A stretch of 64,000 nt of DNA from Phreatobacter aquaticus (GCF_005160265.1 NZ_CP039865.1:2628828-2692827); one strand, 5' to 3'. Counted from the stretch's first letter, positions 50,264 through 58,891 are shown. Made by a program: numbers and translations. Notes: generated by a model not told the origin, from the sequence alone.

Positions 50264-51490
50264 TCAGATCTTGCGCGCGGCGCGCACCTCGGCCTCGGGG
50301 ATCATCACCTCGGCACCGTCCACGTAGCGGAAGTTCTTCATGGTCGGCAGCTTGCCCTGCAGGGTGGTCTCGCCGACCCAGGCGCCGAGCGTCGACTGCT
50401 GGTCGATCGCCCGCATGGTCACCGGTCCGCAGATGGTCTGCGTCGTCAGACCCTTGAAGGCCTCGATCATCGCAGCCGTTTCGGTCGACTTCGCCTTGTT
50501 GAACATGTCGCGGATCATGAACGGCACGACATAGCCGAGCACCGAACCAAGGCGCGGGCTGTCGTTGAACTTCGCCTTGTAGGCGGCGACGAAGGCCGGA
50601 TGGCCATGGGTGGTGATCTGCTCCGGCGGATAGCCGGTAACGATCCAGCCGGCGGGGGTCTCGTCGCCGAGCGGCAAGAGATATTCCGGCTCGCCGGTGA
50701 GCAGGCTCACCACGGTGCGACGCTCGAACAGGCCGCGCGTGTTGCCCTCGCGCACGAAGGCGGTGAGGTCGGCGCCAAACAGCACGTTGAAGATGCCGTC
50801 AGGCCGGCTTTGGGCCAGAGCGCCGACGGTTGCGCCGGCATCGACGCGGCCAAGAGCCGGGAACTGCTCGGCCACCACTTCGAAGCCCGGAACCGCCTCG
50901 CCCATCAGGCGCTTGAAGGCCGCGACCGCCGACTGGCCATACTCGTAGTTCGGCGCGACCACGGCCCAGCGCTTCACGCCCTTGGCCTTGGCGGCATCGA
51001 CCAGCATCTTGGTCTGCATGTAGGTGCCGGGGCGGACGCGGAACGTGTAGGGATTGCCGCTGCCCATGGTGAGCGCGTCGGTCAGCGGCTCGGTGGCGAG
51101 ATAGAGCACCTTCTTCTGGTTGGCGAAGTCGGCCAGCGCCAGGCCGACATTCGACAGGAAGGCGCCGGCGATGAACGAGACGTTCTCGCGGGTCATCAGC
51201 TCTTCTGCGACCCGGACCGCGTCGCCCGGCGTCGAGCCGTCGTCGCGGAACACGATTTCCAGCGGCCGGCCGCCGAGGCCGACAAGGCCGCCGGCCTTGT
51301 TGATCTCTTCCACGGCAAGCTGCATGCCGTTGCGATAGGGCACGGCGAAGGCCGCCATGCGCGAATAGGAATTGAGTTCGCCCACTTTGACGGGCGCGCC
51401 CTGGGCGGCGCCGCTCTTCGACGTCAGCGCCACGCCGGTTGCGGCAAGGCCGCCGACGACGCTGCGGCGGGACAGGTTCAACTTGGTCAT
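50264..51490 (-). CDS. ABC transporter substrate-binding protein, Liv type, Tat-exported
   Basis: A 408-residue Peripla_BP_6-class receptor. NLSRRSVVGGLAATGVALTS is a twin-arginine signal (SRRSVVGG), ending AAQG before APVKVGELNSYSRMAAFAVPYRNGMQLAVEEINKAGG. The family patterns IVFRDDGSTPGDAVRVAEELM and WAVVAPNYEYGQSAVAAFKRLM follow. Tat export suggests folding in the cytoplasm. GAAGGAGG precedes the ATG at 51490. It heads the second liv operon and has the TTCGT-AA-ACGAA palindrome 84 bp upstream, shared with hyuA. The ligand is presumably the substrate of the adjacent Mo-hydroxylase/hydantoinase pathway. Confidence 0.93.
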   Translation of the reverse strand: MTKLNLSRRSVVGGLAATGVALTSKSGAAQGAPVKVGELNSYSRMAAFAVPYRNGMQLAVEEINKAGGLVGLGGRPLEIVFRDDGSTPGDAVRVAEELMTRENVSFIAGAFLSNVGLALADFANQKKVLYLATEPLTDALTMGSGNPYTFRVRPGTYMQTKMLVDAAKAKGVKRWAVVAPNYEYGQSAVAAFKRLMGEAVPGFEVVAEQFPALGRVDAGATVGALAQSRPDGIFNVLFGADLTAFVREGNTRGLFERRTVVSLLTGEPEYLLPLGDETPAGWIVTGYPPEQITTHGHPAFVAAYKAKFNDSPRLGSVLGYVVPFMIRDMFNKAKSTETAAMIEAFKGLTTQTICGPVTMRAIDQQSTLGAWVGETTLQGKLPTMKNFRYVDGAEVMIPEAEVRAARKI

Positions 51491-51573
51491 GGAGCAACCT
51501 CCTTCAGGACACGGGGGCGGAGAACCGCTGTTCAGCCTCTGGACGCCTCCCGTCGTTTCATCGCGGGAGATCA

Positions 51574-51585
51574 TTCGTAAACGAA
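51574..51585. promoter_or_regulatory. operator-like palindrome TTCGT-AA-ACGAA upstream of the second liv operon
   Basis: TTCGT (51574-51578), AA, ACGAA (51581-51585) forms a perfect inverted repeat in the extended context CATTCGTNNACGAACG. The extended pattern matches the hyuA site (46538-46553) at 14 fixed positions. The two sites lie at the starts of transport and catabolic operons in the same direction, which suggests one regulator. Confidence 0.6.
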
Positions 51586-51693
51586 CGATACCTTCTCTCT
51601 AGGCGCTGGCAAGAGGGAAAATTGGAATTTCTGCAAACTGCTTGGGCACTGCACAGACTGTCGAAAAATGCGGCAGAAAAGGCCTTCCGCAGC

Positions 51694-52701
51694 TCATTGG
51701 AGCAGCGCTCCGGCAGGTTTCAGCCCGCCGACCACGATGCCGTTCCAGTTCACCAGTGACGGTTCGGCCAGGGCCTTGAACGCGGCTGCCTCGCTCTCGC
51801 TCATCGGCACGAAACGCCGGATCAGCGACGCCATGATGACTTCGGCGGCCCGGCTCGCGCCGTCATTGCACTTGATCGCGACGCCGAGACCCTGGTCCGG
51901 GAAGGCCGCGCAGAACACGCCCTCGGCGCCGGTCTTGACGAAGACGCGCGGGCCGAACAGCTCCATCGCGCGGGTGCAGAACCGTCCGGTGCCGGCCACC
52001 ATGAAGGGCTCTGCGGCGCACGCCGCGCGCAGCCTGGCCATCGCCTTGGCGCGCTCCGGCCCGACGCCATGGCCGGTGGCGAGCTTCGCGAAGCCGTGGG
52101 AGAGCCTGGACAGCGGAATAGCATAGGTCGGGATCGAGCAGCCATCCGTGCCGATGGCGGTCGCCGCATCGAGCTTGTGGCCGGTCACCTCGCCGACGGC
52201 TTCGGCGACGTACCGCTGCACCTTGTGGTCGATACCGACATAGCCCCTGGGGTCGATGTCGTTGGCGCAAGCCAAGCAGACGAAGCCCGCATGTTTGCCC
52301 GAGCAATTGTTGTGAAGCGCCGATGGTGCGCCGCCGGAGCGCGCAAGCTCCTGCGTTGCGGCAGCACCCGACGGCCAGTGCGCGCCGCATTCAAGCGTTG
52401 CGACATCACGCCCGGCTTTCGCCAGCATGCCGGCCGAGGTCGCGGCGTGGCGGGCCTCGCCCGAATGGGAGGAACAGGCGAGCGCCAGTTCGGCATTGCC
52501 GAAGGCGTAGCGATCGGCAGCCCCGCTTTCCACCAGCGGCAGGGCCTGCAGTGCCTTGATCGCCGAGCGGGGATAGACTGGCCGATCCTCGCCGATCGAC
52601 CAGACCACCCGACCATCGCCGTCGGTCACGATCGCCGCGCCGCGATGGACGCTCTCGACAGCCGGGCCGCGGGTGACTTCGACAAGGATAGGATCGGACA
52701 T
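51694..52701 (-). CDS. L-asparaginase, ReAV/AnsA-type (class 3)
   Basis: A 335-residue enzyme hydrolysing L-asparagine to aspartate and ammonia. It matches the Rhizobium etli inducible asparaginase: YPRSAIKALQALPLVESGAADRY (with the Ser-x2-Lys pair near residue 46-49), LACSSHSGEARHA near 77, NNCSGKHAGFVCLA near 132 and GTDGCSIPTYAIPL near 183. The catalytic serines and the Cys and Asp residues of the metal-like site are in place, as is the later IKCNDGASRAAEV. It has no signal peptide, so it is cytoplasmic. It lies downstream of the second Liv binding protein but runs towards a repeat-containing gap, so co-regulation is uncertain. Confidence 0.92.
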   Translation of the reverse strand: MSDPILVEVTRGPAVESVHRGAAIVTDGDGRVVWSIGEDRPVYPRSAIKALQALPLVESGAADRYAFGNAELALACSSHSGEARHAATSAGMLAKAGRDVATLECGAHWPSGAAATQELARSGGAPSALHNNCSGKHAGFVCLACANDIDPRGYVGIDHKVQRYVAEAVGEVTGHKLDAATAIGTDGCSIPTYAIPLSRLSHGFAKLATGHGVGPERAKAMARLRAACAAEPFMVAGTGRFCTRAMELFGPRVFVKTGAEGVFCAAFPDQGLGVAIKCNDGASRAAEVIMASLIRRFVPMSESEAAAFKALAEPSLVNWNGIVVGGLKPAGALLQ

Positions 52702-52822
52702 GGCTCAATGCTCGGCAGGGCATGCGGGGAGCGCATTGTTAGCAGCCGCGTTGCGCTTGCCTAGGGGCAGCGGCGCGATGGCTGCTCCACAGGAGCGTCG
52801 TGCTCCGCCCGGCGGCCCAACC

Positions 52823-52934
52823 GTCATCCCCGGCGAGCCGTGCAACGGCGAGGGAAGGGGATCCAGGAGCCCCATGTCCTGACCAATGGCCCCTGGGCCC
52901 CCTTCCCTCGGCCTTTGGCCTCGCCGGGTGTGAC
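52823..52934. repeat. dispersed GTCATCCCCGGCGAG palindrome, copy C
   Basis: A 112-bp imperfect palindrome related to copies A, B and D: GTCATCCCCGGCGAGCC, then GGAAGGGGATCCAGG on the left, and CCCCTTCCCTCG, then CTCGCCGGGTGTGAC on the right. It is the most degenerate of the four. It occupies the gap upstream of asparaginase and downstream of the amidotransferase gene. Confidence 0.8.
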
Positions 52935-52989
52935 GAACGGGAGCAGCCCCATCAGACGAGCTTTTGGGGAGGTGAGACGGCCCCTCGGC

Positions 52990-53760
52990 TTAGTGGACCG
53001 AGAATGGCTCCACATATGGCCCTTCGGGCGTCACCGTCACCCAATGGTTCGGCGGCACCGCGTTCCAGCGCCCGCCTTCGGTGTCGATCGGTTCCGACAC
53101 CACCAGCCAGCCCTTGGCGGTGCGCCCGCAATAGAGCGTCGGCGGCCGGTCGTCGGAGGAGAACCGGCAGGCATAGATGGTCTGACCATCGGTGAAACAG
53201 GCGGTGAATTTCAGGGGCGCGTTGGCGCTGCCCGCCTTCATGGCGGCAAGCACGGTCGACAGCGTCGCGCGCGTGGCGCCAATGGGGTCGTCCTCAAGGC
53301 CGTTCGCCCGCATCATCAGGAAGATCAGCTCGGAATCGGTTGCGCCATGGCGCTCGGCATAGAGATGGTCGGGGATCGTCGCCTCAAGCGTCCGCCGCAC
53401 CCGCGCGAAATCGCCGATCTGGCCATTGTGGACAAACAGCCAGCGGCCGCCGGAAAACGGATGGCAGTTGACCCGGCTCGTGGCGGAGCCGGTGGAGGCC
53501 CTGACATGGGCGAGGAACATCCGCGTCTTCACCTGATGGGCGAGCGCCCTGAGGTTCTCGTCCGACCAGGCCGGCATGATGTCGCGGAACACGCCGGGCA
53601 CGTCGCGCTCGCCATACCAACCGACGCCGAACCCGTCGGCATTGACGCCGGTCTTGGCCTCATGGGCGTGCCGGCTCTGCTCGATCAGCGAGTGGCAGGG
53701 CTGGAACAGGAGCTCGTCGACAAAGGCGGGCTCGCCCGAATAGGCCATCCATCGGCACAT
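52990..53760 (-). CDS. class II glutamine amidotransferase (YafJ/EgtC-like)
   Basis: A 256-residue single-domain N-terminal nucleophile glutaminase. The catalytic Cys is residue 2 (MCRWMAYSGEP), exposed after Met removal. Other active-site blocks are GVNADGFGVGWYGE near 39, FLAHVRASTGSATSRVNCHPFSGGRWLFVHNGQIGDF near 84-120 and DSELIFLMM near 140. It would take ammonia from glutamine; the acceptor is unknown, with EgtC (gamma-glutamyl hydrolysis in ergothioneine synthesis) as one relative, though no other egt gene is nearby. It lies 7 bp before the DUF6356-like gene stop boundary in the same direction. Confidence 0.9.
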   Translation of the reverse strand: MCRWMAYSGEPAFVDELLFQPCHSLIEQSRHAHEAKTGVNADGFGVGWYGERDVPGVFRDIMPAWSDENLRALAHQVKTRMFLAHVRASTGSATSRVNCHPFSGGRWLFVHNGQIGDFARVRRTLEATIPDHLYAERHGATDSELIFLMMRANGLEDDPIGATRATLSTVLAAMKAGSANAPLKFTACFTDGQTIYACRFSSDDRPPTLYCGRTAKGWLVVSEPIDTEGGRWNAVPPNHWVTVTPEGPYVEPFSVH

Positions 53761-53767
53761 GCCGGCT

Positions 53768-54025
53768 TTACTCGGCGGGCTGGATCGCAGCCTCGACCTT
53801 GCCCTGCGGCGCGTTCATCCGGGCGTTCATGTCGGCGACCATCTTCTTGACGATGGTGGAGGCCGTCTTCTCGAACAGGAAGGGCAGGAAGGCGTGGACG
53901 AAGGCGCAGAACGCGCAGAAGGCGAACGTGCCGGCATAGCCCATGGCCGCGCGGAAATGCTCGAAATAGCTCTCGTTGACGCTCTCGGGATGAGCCATGA
54001 AGGCTTTGCGCAGGCGCTCGAACAT
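53768..54025 (-). CDS. small membrane protein, DUF6356-like
   Basis: An 85-residue protein: MFERLRKAFMAHPESVNESYFEHFRAAMGYAGTFAFCAFCAFVHAFLPFLFEKTAS, then a charged tail. The HPxSVNESYFEHFRxAxxY start and the hydrophobic stretch with FCAFVHAFLPFLFE resemble the small DUF6356 proteins of Alphaproteobacteria, whose function is not known. One or two helices span the membrane between about residues 28 and 52. The stop lies 7 bp upstream of the amidotransferase start, so the two genes are likely co-transcribed. Confidence 0.75.
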   Translation of the reverse strand: MFERLRKAFMAHPESVNESYFEHFRAAMGYAGTFAFCAFCAFVHAFLPFLFEKTASTIVKKMVADMNARMNAPQGKVEAAIQPAE

Positions 54026-54153
54026 GAGGGGGGCTCCAGGCTGATGTGACGCTTTGGTAACGATAACTCGCCCTTTGCGGGATGATGTCCCAATCTGGAG
54101 TCGCGAGCGTTCTGCTGTGTGGACAAATTCACGCCGAATGATATTTTATTGGG

Positions 54154-54633
54154 ATGTCCTCTCAAGCCTCACCGCTCGACAGCTACGATAAGTCCATCCT
54201 CCGGCTGATTCAGCAGGACTCCAGCCCGTCGATCGAGGAGCTGGCAGCCAAGGTCAACCTGTCGCGCAATGCGTGCTGGCGCCGGCTGAAGCGGCTGGAG
54301 GACGACGGCTTCATCAAGGCGCGCGTCGCGCTCGCCGATCCGGTCAAGCTGAACCTCGAACTGACCGTGTTCATCGCGGTGCGCACCAGTCGCCACGAAG
54401 CCGACTGGGCCGAGCGGTTTCATCGCACCGTGCAGGACATTCCGGAGATCATCGGCGCCTACCGTACGGCCGGCGAGATCGACTATGTGCTGCACGCCCG
54501 CGTGCCGAATGTCGCGGCCTATGACCGGCTCTACAAGAAGCTCACCGCCCGCATCGAGATGCAGGATGTGTCTGCGAGCTTCGTGATGGAGGAGATCAAG
54601 GAAGTGACGGCGCTGCCGCTGGATTTCGTCTGA
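54154..54633 (+). CDS. Lrp/AsnC family transcriptional regulator
   Basis: A 159-residue regulator. The N-terminal helix-turn-helix LDSYDKSILRLIQQDSSPSIEELAAKVNLSRNACWRRLKRLEDDGFIKARVAL (residues about 6-58) is typical of AsnC-type proteins. It is followed by the RAM domain with the effector-binding pattern (IIGAYRTAGEIDYVLHARVPNVAAYDRLYKKL) and ending VMEEIKEVTALPLDFV. It forms octamers or dimers that sense amino acids. It is divergent from the DUF6356-like gene and converges with map (2 bp between stops). An AT-rich stretch just upstream (GAATGATATTTTATTGGG) may be its own control site. Its Shine-Dalgarno sequence is weak. Confidence 0.94.
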   Translation: MSSQASPLDSYDKSILRLIQQDSSPSIEELAAKVNLSRNACWRRLKRLEDDGFIKARVALADPVKLNLELTVFIAVRTSRHEADWAERFHRTVQDIPEIIGAYRTAGEIDYVLHARVPNVAAYDRLYKKLTARIEMQDVSASFVMEEIKEVTALPLDFV

Positions 54634-54635
54634 CG

Positions 54636-55385
54636 TCAGCCGGGGAGCGTCAGCACCAGTGCGCCCTGGCGGGTGGCAATGACCGTGTGCTCGTACTGGA
54701 CGGTCAGCGCGCGGGGCTCGCTGTAGAGCGTCCAGGGGTCGTCGCCATCCTCGGCCAGTTCGGCGCCAAGCGACAGGAACGGCTCAACCGTGAAGACCAG
54801 GCCTTCGGTGATCATCCGCCGCTCGGACTTGTCCGGCCAGGTCGCGATTTCGGTCGGATATTCGTGCAGGGACTTGCCCACGCCATGGCTGGCGAGATTG
54901 CGCACCAGCGTATAGCGGTTCTTCCGTGCGAAGGCGCCGATGGCATTGCCGATCCCGGCGATTGGCCGCCCCGCAGCGACTTCGCCGATACCGGCCCACA
55001 TGGCGCGGCGACCGTCGCGACAGAGTTTTTCGATGGCCCGCGTGACGGGCGGAACCGCAAAGGATGCACCGGTATCGGCGAACAATCCGGCCTTCTCGGC
55101 GGAGACGTCGATATTCACGAGATCGCCGGCCGCGATCACCCGGTCGCCGGGGATGCCGTGGGCGATCTCCTCGTTGACGCTGATGCAGGTGGCGCCGGGA
55201 AAGCCATAGGCGAGTTCGGGGGCGGAGCGGGCGCCGGCCAGATCAAGCTCCCTGCGCCCGATCGCATCGAGCTCAGCCGTGGTCATGCCCGGCTCGATCG
55301 CCTTGCCCATGGTCGCCAGCGTGTTCGCGACGATCCGGCCGATATCCTTGAGCTTCTGCAACTCGTCTTCGCTGGTGGCTGTCAT
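54636..55385 (-). CDS. map: methionine aminopeptidase, type I
   Basis: A 249-residue metallopeptidase that removes N-terminal Met. The five metal ligands are identifiable: two Asp in NIDVSAEKAGLFADTG (near residues 93 and 104), His in NLASHGVGKSLHEYPTEIATW near 170, and Glu in FTVEPFLSLG and in YEHTVIAT near 235. The N-terminal SEDELQKLKDIGRIVANTLATMGKAIEPGMTTAELD is normal for the family. It lacks the SH3-like zinc-finger extension of longer forms. The start at 55385 is chosen over the longer frame to 55460. A second Map elsewhere in the genome would be usual, so this may be an accessory copy. Confidence 0.93.
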   Translation of the reverse strand: MTATSEDELQKLKDIGRIVANTLATMGKAIEPGMTTAELDAIGRRELDLAGARSAPELAYGFPGATCISVNEEIAHGIPGDRVIAAGDLVNIDVSAEKAGLFADTGASFAVPPVTRAIEKLCRDGRRAMWAGIGEVAAGRPIAGIGNAIGAFARKNRYTLVRNLASHGVGKSLHEYPTEIATWPDKSERRMITEGLVFTVEPFLSLGAELAEDGDDPWTLYSEPRALTVQYEHTVIATRQGALVLTLPG

Positions 55386-55440
55386 GCGCGAGGCTTCTAA
55401 TGCCAATTGGCCGGGGAGGCCAAGTGCGCGCGCAGATGCC

Positions 55441-56352
55441 TCACACCACCCTGAACGCACCCTTCAGCGCTGGTGCGCCATCGGTGGCCACCAGTCCGCG
55501 CTCCACCATATCCTCCAGATGGGCGAAGACGCTCAGGCCTGCCGCGCCCTTCAGCCGGGGATCGAGCCCCTCGTAGATCGCCGCCACAATATCCGGAATG
55601 AGGCTGTCTCCCGCCGTGATCCGCCGGATGATCGCCGCCTCACGCTGTAGCCGGTGATGGGCCAGCGCCCGCATGAAGCGCTGCGGATCCTTCACCGGCC
55701 CGCCATGGCCCGGCCAGAAGATCTGCTCGTCGCGGGCGCGCAGCTTGGCGAGCGAGGCCATGTAGTCGCCCATCGACCCGTCGGGTGGCGCGACAATCGA
55801 CGTCGACCAGGCCATGACATGATCGCCCGACAGGAGCGTGTTCTCCTCGCGCAGCGAAAAGGCCATGTGGTTGGCGCAATGGCCGGGCGTGAACACGCCC
55901 TCCAGCGTCCAGCCGGGCCCGGAGACAACCTCGCCATCGGCCAGCGCCACATCGGGCCGGAACTCGCGGTCGCCAGAGGCATCCATCGTGTTGGCCTCGC
56001 CCTCGTGGAGCGCGCGCGACGCGCGATGCGGCCCCTCGGCATAGACCTTGGCGCCGGTCGCCGCCTTCAGCGCAGGCGTGCCCGGCGAATGGTCGCGATG
56101 GGTATGGGTGACGAGGATGGCCTCGACGGTCTCGCCCTTCACCGCCTCCAGGATGGCTGCGTGGTGAGCCGGATCGTCCGGGCCGGGATCGACGATCGCC
56201 ACCCGGCCGGTCCCGATCACATAGGTGACCGTGCCCTTGAAGGTGAAGGGGCCCGGATTGCCGCAGAGCACCCGGCGGATCAGCGGCGAGAGCTGCTCGG
56301 GGCGGCCGGGCACGGCCTCGTCGGCGCGTTCGAAGGGAATGTCGTCGGCCAT
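55441..56352 (-). CDS. metallo-beta-lactamase-fold hydrolase
   Basis: A 303-residue hydrolase of the LACTB2-like/RNase-Z-type MBL group. The zinc motif THTHRDHSPG is near residue 95, followed by the later ligands in TPGHCANHMAF near 168, GDHVMAW near 187 (the bridging Asp), and WPGHGGPVKDPQRFM near 228. A C-terminal winged-helix-like tail (VFAHLEDMVERGLVATDGAPAL) is common in this subgroup. Possible roles include nucleic-acid or thioester hydrolysis. The ATG at 56352 has AGAGGC upstream; the longer frame to 56385 is unlikely. The gene is 55 bp upstream of map. Confidence 0.88.
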   Translation of the reverse strand: MADDIPFERADEAVPGRPEQLSPLIRRVLCGNPGPFTFKGTVTYVIGTGRVAIVDPGPDDPAHHAAILEAVKGETVEAILVTHTHRDHSPGTPALKAATGAKVYAEGPHRASRALHEGEANTMDASGDREFRPDVALADGEVVSGPGWTLEGVFTPGHCANHMAFSLREENTLLSGDHVMAWSTSIVAPPDGSMGDYMASLAKLRARDEQIFWPGHGGPVKDPQRFMRALAHHRLQREAAIIRRITAGDSLIPDIVAAIYEGLDPRLKGAAGLSVFAHLEDMVERGLVATDGAPALKGAFRVV

Positions 56353-56432
56353 CGTGCCTCTGGGGGATGCCTTGTCCTGTTGCACCGACCCAACACGAGC
56401 ACTCGGCCGGTGGCAAGCCGGTCGAACGGGGA

Positions 56433-57344
56433 TCAGCCGATGATGAACCCGCCGTCGAAATAGCAGGCGATGCGGGCCAGGGCCGCTCGGGTCTCGTCCG
56501 CGACCGGATCGACGCCCGGCGGCAGAATGCCGGCAAGCTCGGCCGAGGTCATGGCGTTGAGGCGCGGGAACAGGGCGGGGTCCAGCATCTTCGCCAACTG
56601 ATGGTCCGGATGGGTCGCGTCCTCATGGGCGGGGCCATACTCGCCGAGATGGCGCATGGCCTTCCAGTCGGGCAGGGCCTTCGGCAGCCGCTCGGCCAGC
56701 GCCAGACCCTCCTCGGGCATGTAGAAGCGGTTGAGATTGTCGAAATAGACGTCGCGATAGCCTGCGGCACTCAGGATCGGCAGGAAATCCGCCGAGACAT
56801 CGGCCATCGACCAGGGGGCCACCGCCTCCAGCATGACGACGCGCGGGCGAAAGCGCTGCCAGTCATTGCCGGCCAGCACTTCGGCCTCGGCGCCCTCGAC
56901 ATCCACCTTGAGGAAATCGATCGACGCCGGCGCATGGGCCGCGAAGAGGTCCGCGAGCGTCAACACCGGCAGGCGGTGGGCAGTCGTGGCGATGCCGGCA
57001 GCACTCGCCGCGTCGGCGTGCTGGCTGACTGTCGTCGACAGGCCGTGGAACCGGTCGGCTTGGAAGAAGTCGCTCTCGCCGCTGGCGCGTCCGCAGAGTG
57101 CATTGACCAGCACATCGCGTGGGCGAACCGTCCGGTAGGCAGCGGCCAGCGGCGCCTGCGGCTCCACCACGATGCCGCGCCAGCCGCGCTCGTAGAACGA
57201 GAAACTGACATTGTCGGCCACCACATGGCCGCCGCCGACATCGCAGTAGAAGCCGTCCTGCTGGCCCGCGAACAAGAGCGACAGGTGGTAGTCCTCGAAA
57301 TTCTGCGCGTAGGAGAGGAAGCCAGGGGCCGTCGGGTCGGACAT
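56433..57344 (-). CDS. FkbM family methyltransferase
   Basis: A 303-residue protein. The N-terminal LSYAQNFEDYHLSLLFAGQQDGFYCDVGGGHVVADNVSFSFYERGWRGIVVEPQ carries the SAM-binding loop (CDVGGG, near residue 34) and the acidic strand end EPQ. FLKVDVEGAEAEVLAGNDW near 145 is the classic FkbM VDVEG block. These enzymes O-methylate sugars or other small molecules. Members with this start (SYAQNFED) are common next to glycan genes, but none is nearby here. It lies between selO and the MBL gene on the same strand with gaps of 45 and 80 bp. Confidence 0.88.
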   Translation of the reverse strand: MSDPTAPGFLSYAQNFEDYHLSLLFAGQQDGFYCDVGGGHVVADNVSFSFYERGWRGIVVEPQAPLAAAYRTVRPRDVLVNALCGRASGESDFFQADRFHGLSTTVSQHADAASAAGIATTAHRLPVLTLADLFAAHAPASIDFLKVDVEGAEAEVLAGNDWQRFRPRVVMLEAVAPWSMADVSADFLPILSAAGYRDVYFDNLNRFYMPEEGLALAERLPKALPDWKAMRHLGEYGPAHEDATHPDHQLAKMLDPALFPRLNAMTSAELAGILPPGVDPVADETRAALARIACYFDGGFIIG

Positions 57345-57389
57345 GCGGGCGCTTTCGACGGTGGGAACGGGACGCGCGAGGGAAGCGCG

Positions 57390-58823
57390 TCAGCGGGCAG
57401 GATGCAAGCCGAAGGCAAGGCGCGCCTGATCGATATGGGCGAGCTTGGCGGTGAACAGGCTCCAGTCGTCCGCCTCCGCAATGGGCGCCCAGAGCTTTTC
57501 GACCTCGTCGATGGTCAGTGTCGCGGGAGCAGGCCCGCTGAAATAGACCTCGGCCTCGGGGGTGACGCCGATGGGCTCGTGAGCGGCGAGCGCTGCAAAG
57601 AACCGGTCGAACGCCTCGCCCTGGTAGTGCGCAGCCGAGGGCCCGGCGATCGCGAAATCCCGCCGACCGGCGCCACCATGCCAGTCGAAGATCGTGCGCT
57701 CGAACGGCGCTTTGGAGTGATGGAGAAACTGGAAGAAGGCGGCGAGCAGTTCCTCATCCGCCGCCTCGTCCTTCGCCATCACGCCGAGACGGCCGGTCGC
57801 CATGCGCCGCAGGCGCTCGTTGAAGGCCGGCCCATAGGTCTTCAGCGCGGTTTCGAGGTCAGCGACGGGCGCCACCAGCGTCAGGCATTCGGCGAAGCGC
57901 TCAAAGTTCCACGCGACAGCGCCGGGCTGGCGACCATAGGCATAGAGCCCGGTCTGGTCGAAATAGGCTGCGGTGAAGCCCGGCTCGTAATGCGGCAGGA
58001 AGCGCCAGGGCCCGTAGTCGAAGCTCTCGCCGGTCACCACCATATTGTCGGTGTTGAGCACTCCGTGGACGAAGCCCGCCAGCATCCATTCGGCCACCAT
58101 GGCGCCGGCGGCCTTCGCCACGGCTTCCAGCAGGGCAGGGGCTTCCAGAGCAACATCGCCGCCGCGGGCGGCCTGCGGGTGATAATGCCGAACACAATGG
58201 CCGACCAGTTGCGCTATCCGCGCCTGATCGTTCTCGGCCAGCAGCCGCTGGAAGGTGCCGAAACGCACATGGCTGTGCGACAGCCGCACCAGCACGGAGG
58301 AGCGGGTCGGGGAGGGTTCGTCCTGCCGCTGCAGGGCCTCGCCCGTCTCGATCAGCGAGAAGCTCTTCGACGTGTAGACGCCGAAGGCTTCCAGCATGGC
58401 GGTCGCAAGCACCTCGCGCACGCCGCCCTTCAGGGTCAGGCGGCCATCGCCGAAGCGCGAATAGGGCGTCTGGCCTGAGCCCTTGGTGGCGAGGTCGAGC
58501 AGTCGACCCTCACCGTCACGCGCTTGAGCGAACAGGAAGCCGCGCCCGTCACCGATCTCCGGATTGTAGGAGCGGAACTGGTGACCGTGATAGCGCAGCG
58601 CCACCGGCTGCGGGATGTTCTCCGGCAGCGGCTGGAACCGACCGAAATGGGCGATCCACTGGTCATCGGTGAGCCCGCCGAGCCCGATCCTCTCGGCCCA
58701 GCGCTGGTTGCGATAGCGTAGTGTATGGGCGGGAAAGTGCGCGGCCTCGACCGGATCGAAGAATCCGTCGCCGAGGTCGAGATGGGCGGTCGAGGGGGAA
58801 TAGGCGGGGGATGGGGAGGACAT
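57390..58823 (-). CDS. selO: protein adenylyltransferase SelO (YdiU)
   Basis: A 477-residue pseudokinase-fold enzyme that transfers AMP to protein Ser, Thr or Tyr. The core ATP-binding block LLDLATKGSGQTPYSRFGDGRLTLKGGVREVLATAMLEAFG is near residues 115-155, and HGVLNTDNMVVTGESFDYGPWRFLPHYEP is near 245-275 with the catalytic Asn and Asp. The N-terminal ALRYHGHQFRSYNPEIGDGRGFLF is typical. Bacterial SelO regulates redox proteins such as glutaredoxins. No selenocysteine or Cys at the C-terminus is seen, which is usual for bacteria. The ATG at 58823 is chosen; a longer frame to 58844 exists. Confidence 0.95.
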   Translation of the reverse strand: MSSPSPAYSPSTAHLDLGDGFFDPVEAAHFPAHTLRYRNQRWAERIGLGGLTDDQWIAHFGRFQPLPENIPQPVALRYHGHQFRSYNPEIGDGRGFLFAQARDGEGRLLDLATKGSGQTPYSRFGDGRLTLKGGVREVLATAMLEAFGVYTSKSFSLIETGEALQRQDEPSPTRSSVLVRLSHSHVRFGTFQRLLAENDQARIAQLVGHCVRHYHPQAARGGDVALEAPALLEAVAKAAGAMVAEWMLAGFVHGVLNTDNMVVTGESFDYGPWRFLPHYEPGFTAAYFDQTGLYAYGRQPGAVAWNFERFAECLTLVAPVADLETALKTYGPAFNERLRRMATGRLGVMAKDEAADEELLAAFFQFLHHSKAPFERTIFDWHGGAGRRDFAIAGPSAAHYQGEAFDRFFAALAAHEPIGVTPEAEVYFSGPAPATLTIDEVEKLWAPIAEADDWSLFTAKLAHIDQARLAFGLHPAR

Positions 58824-58891
58824 GGGTCTTCTATAGCCGCGCATTGGAATTTGTGCAGGCGTGATCCGGCTTGCGGCAGGTCAATATGTAA

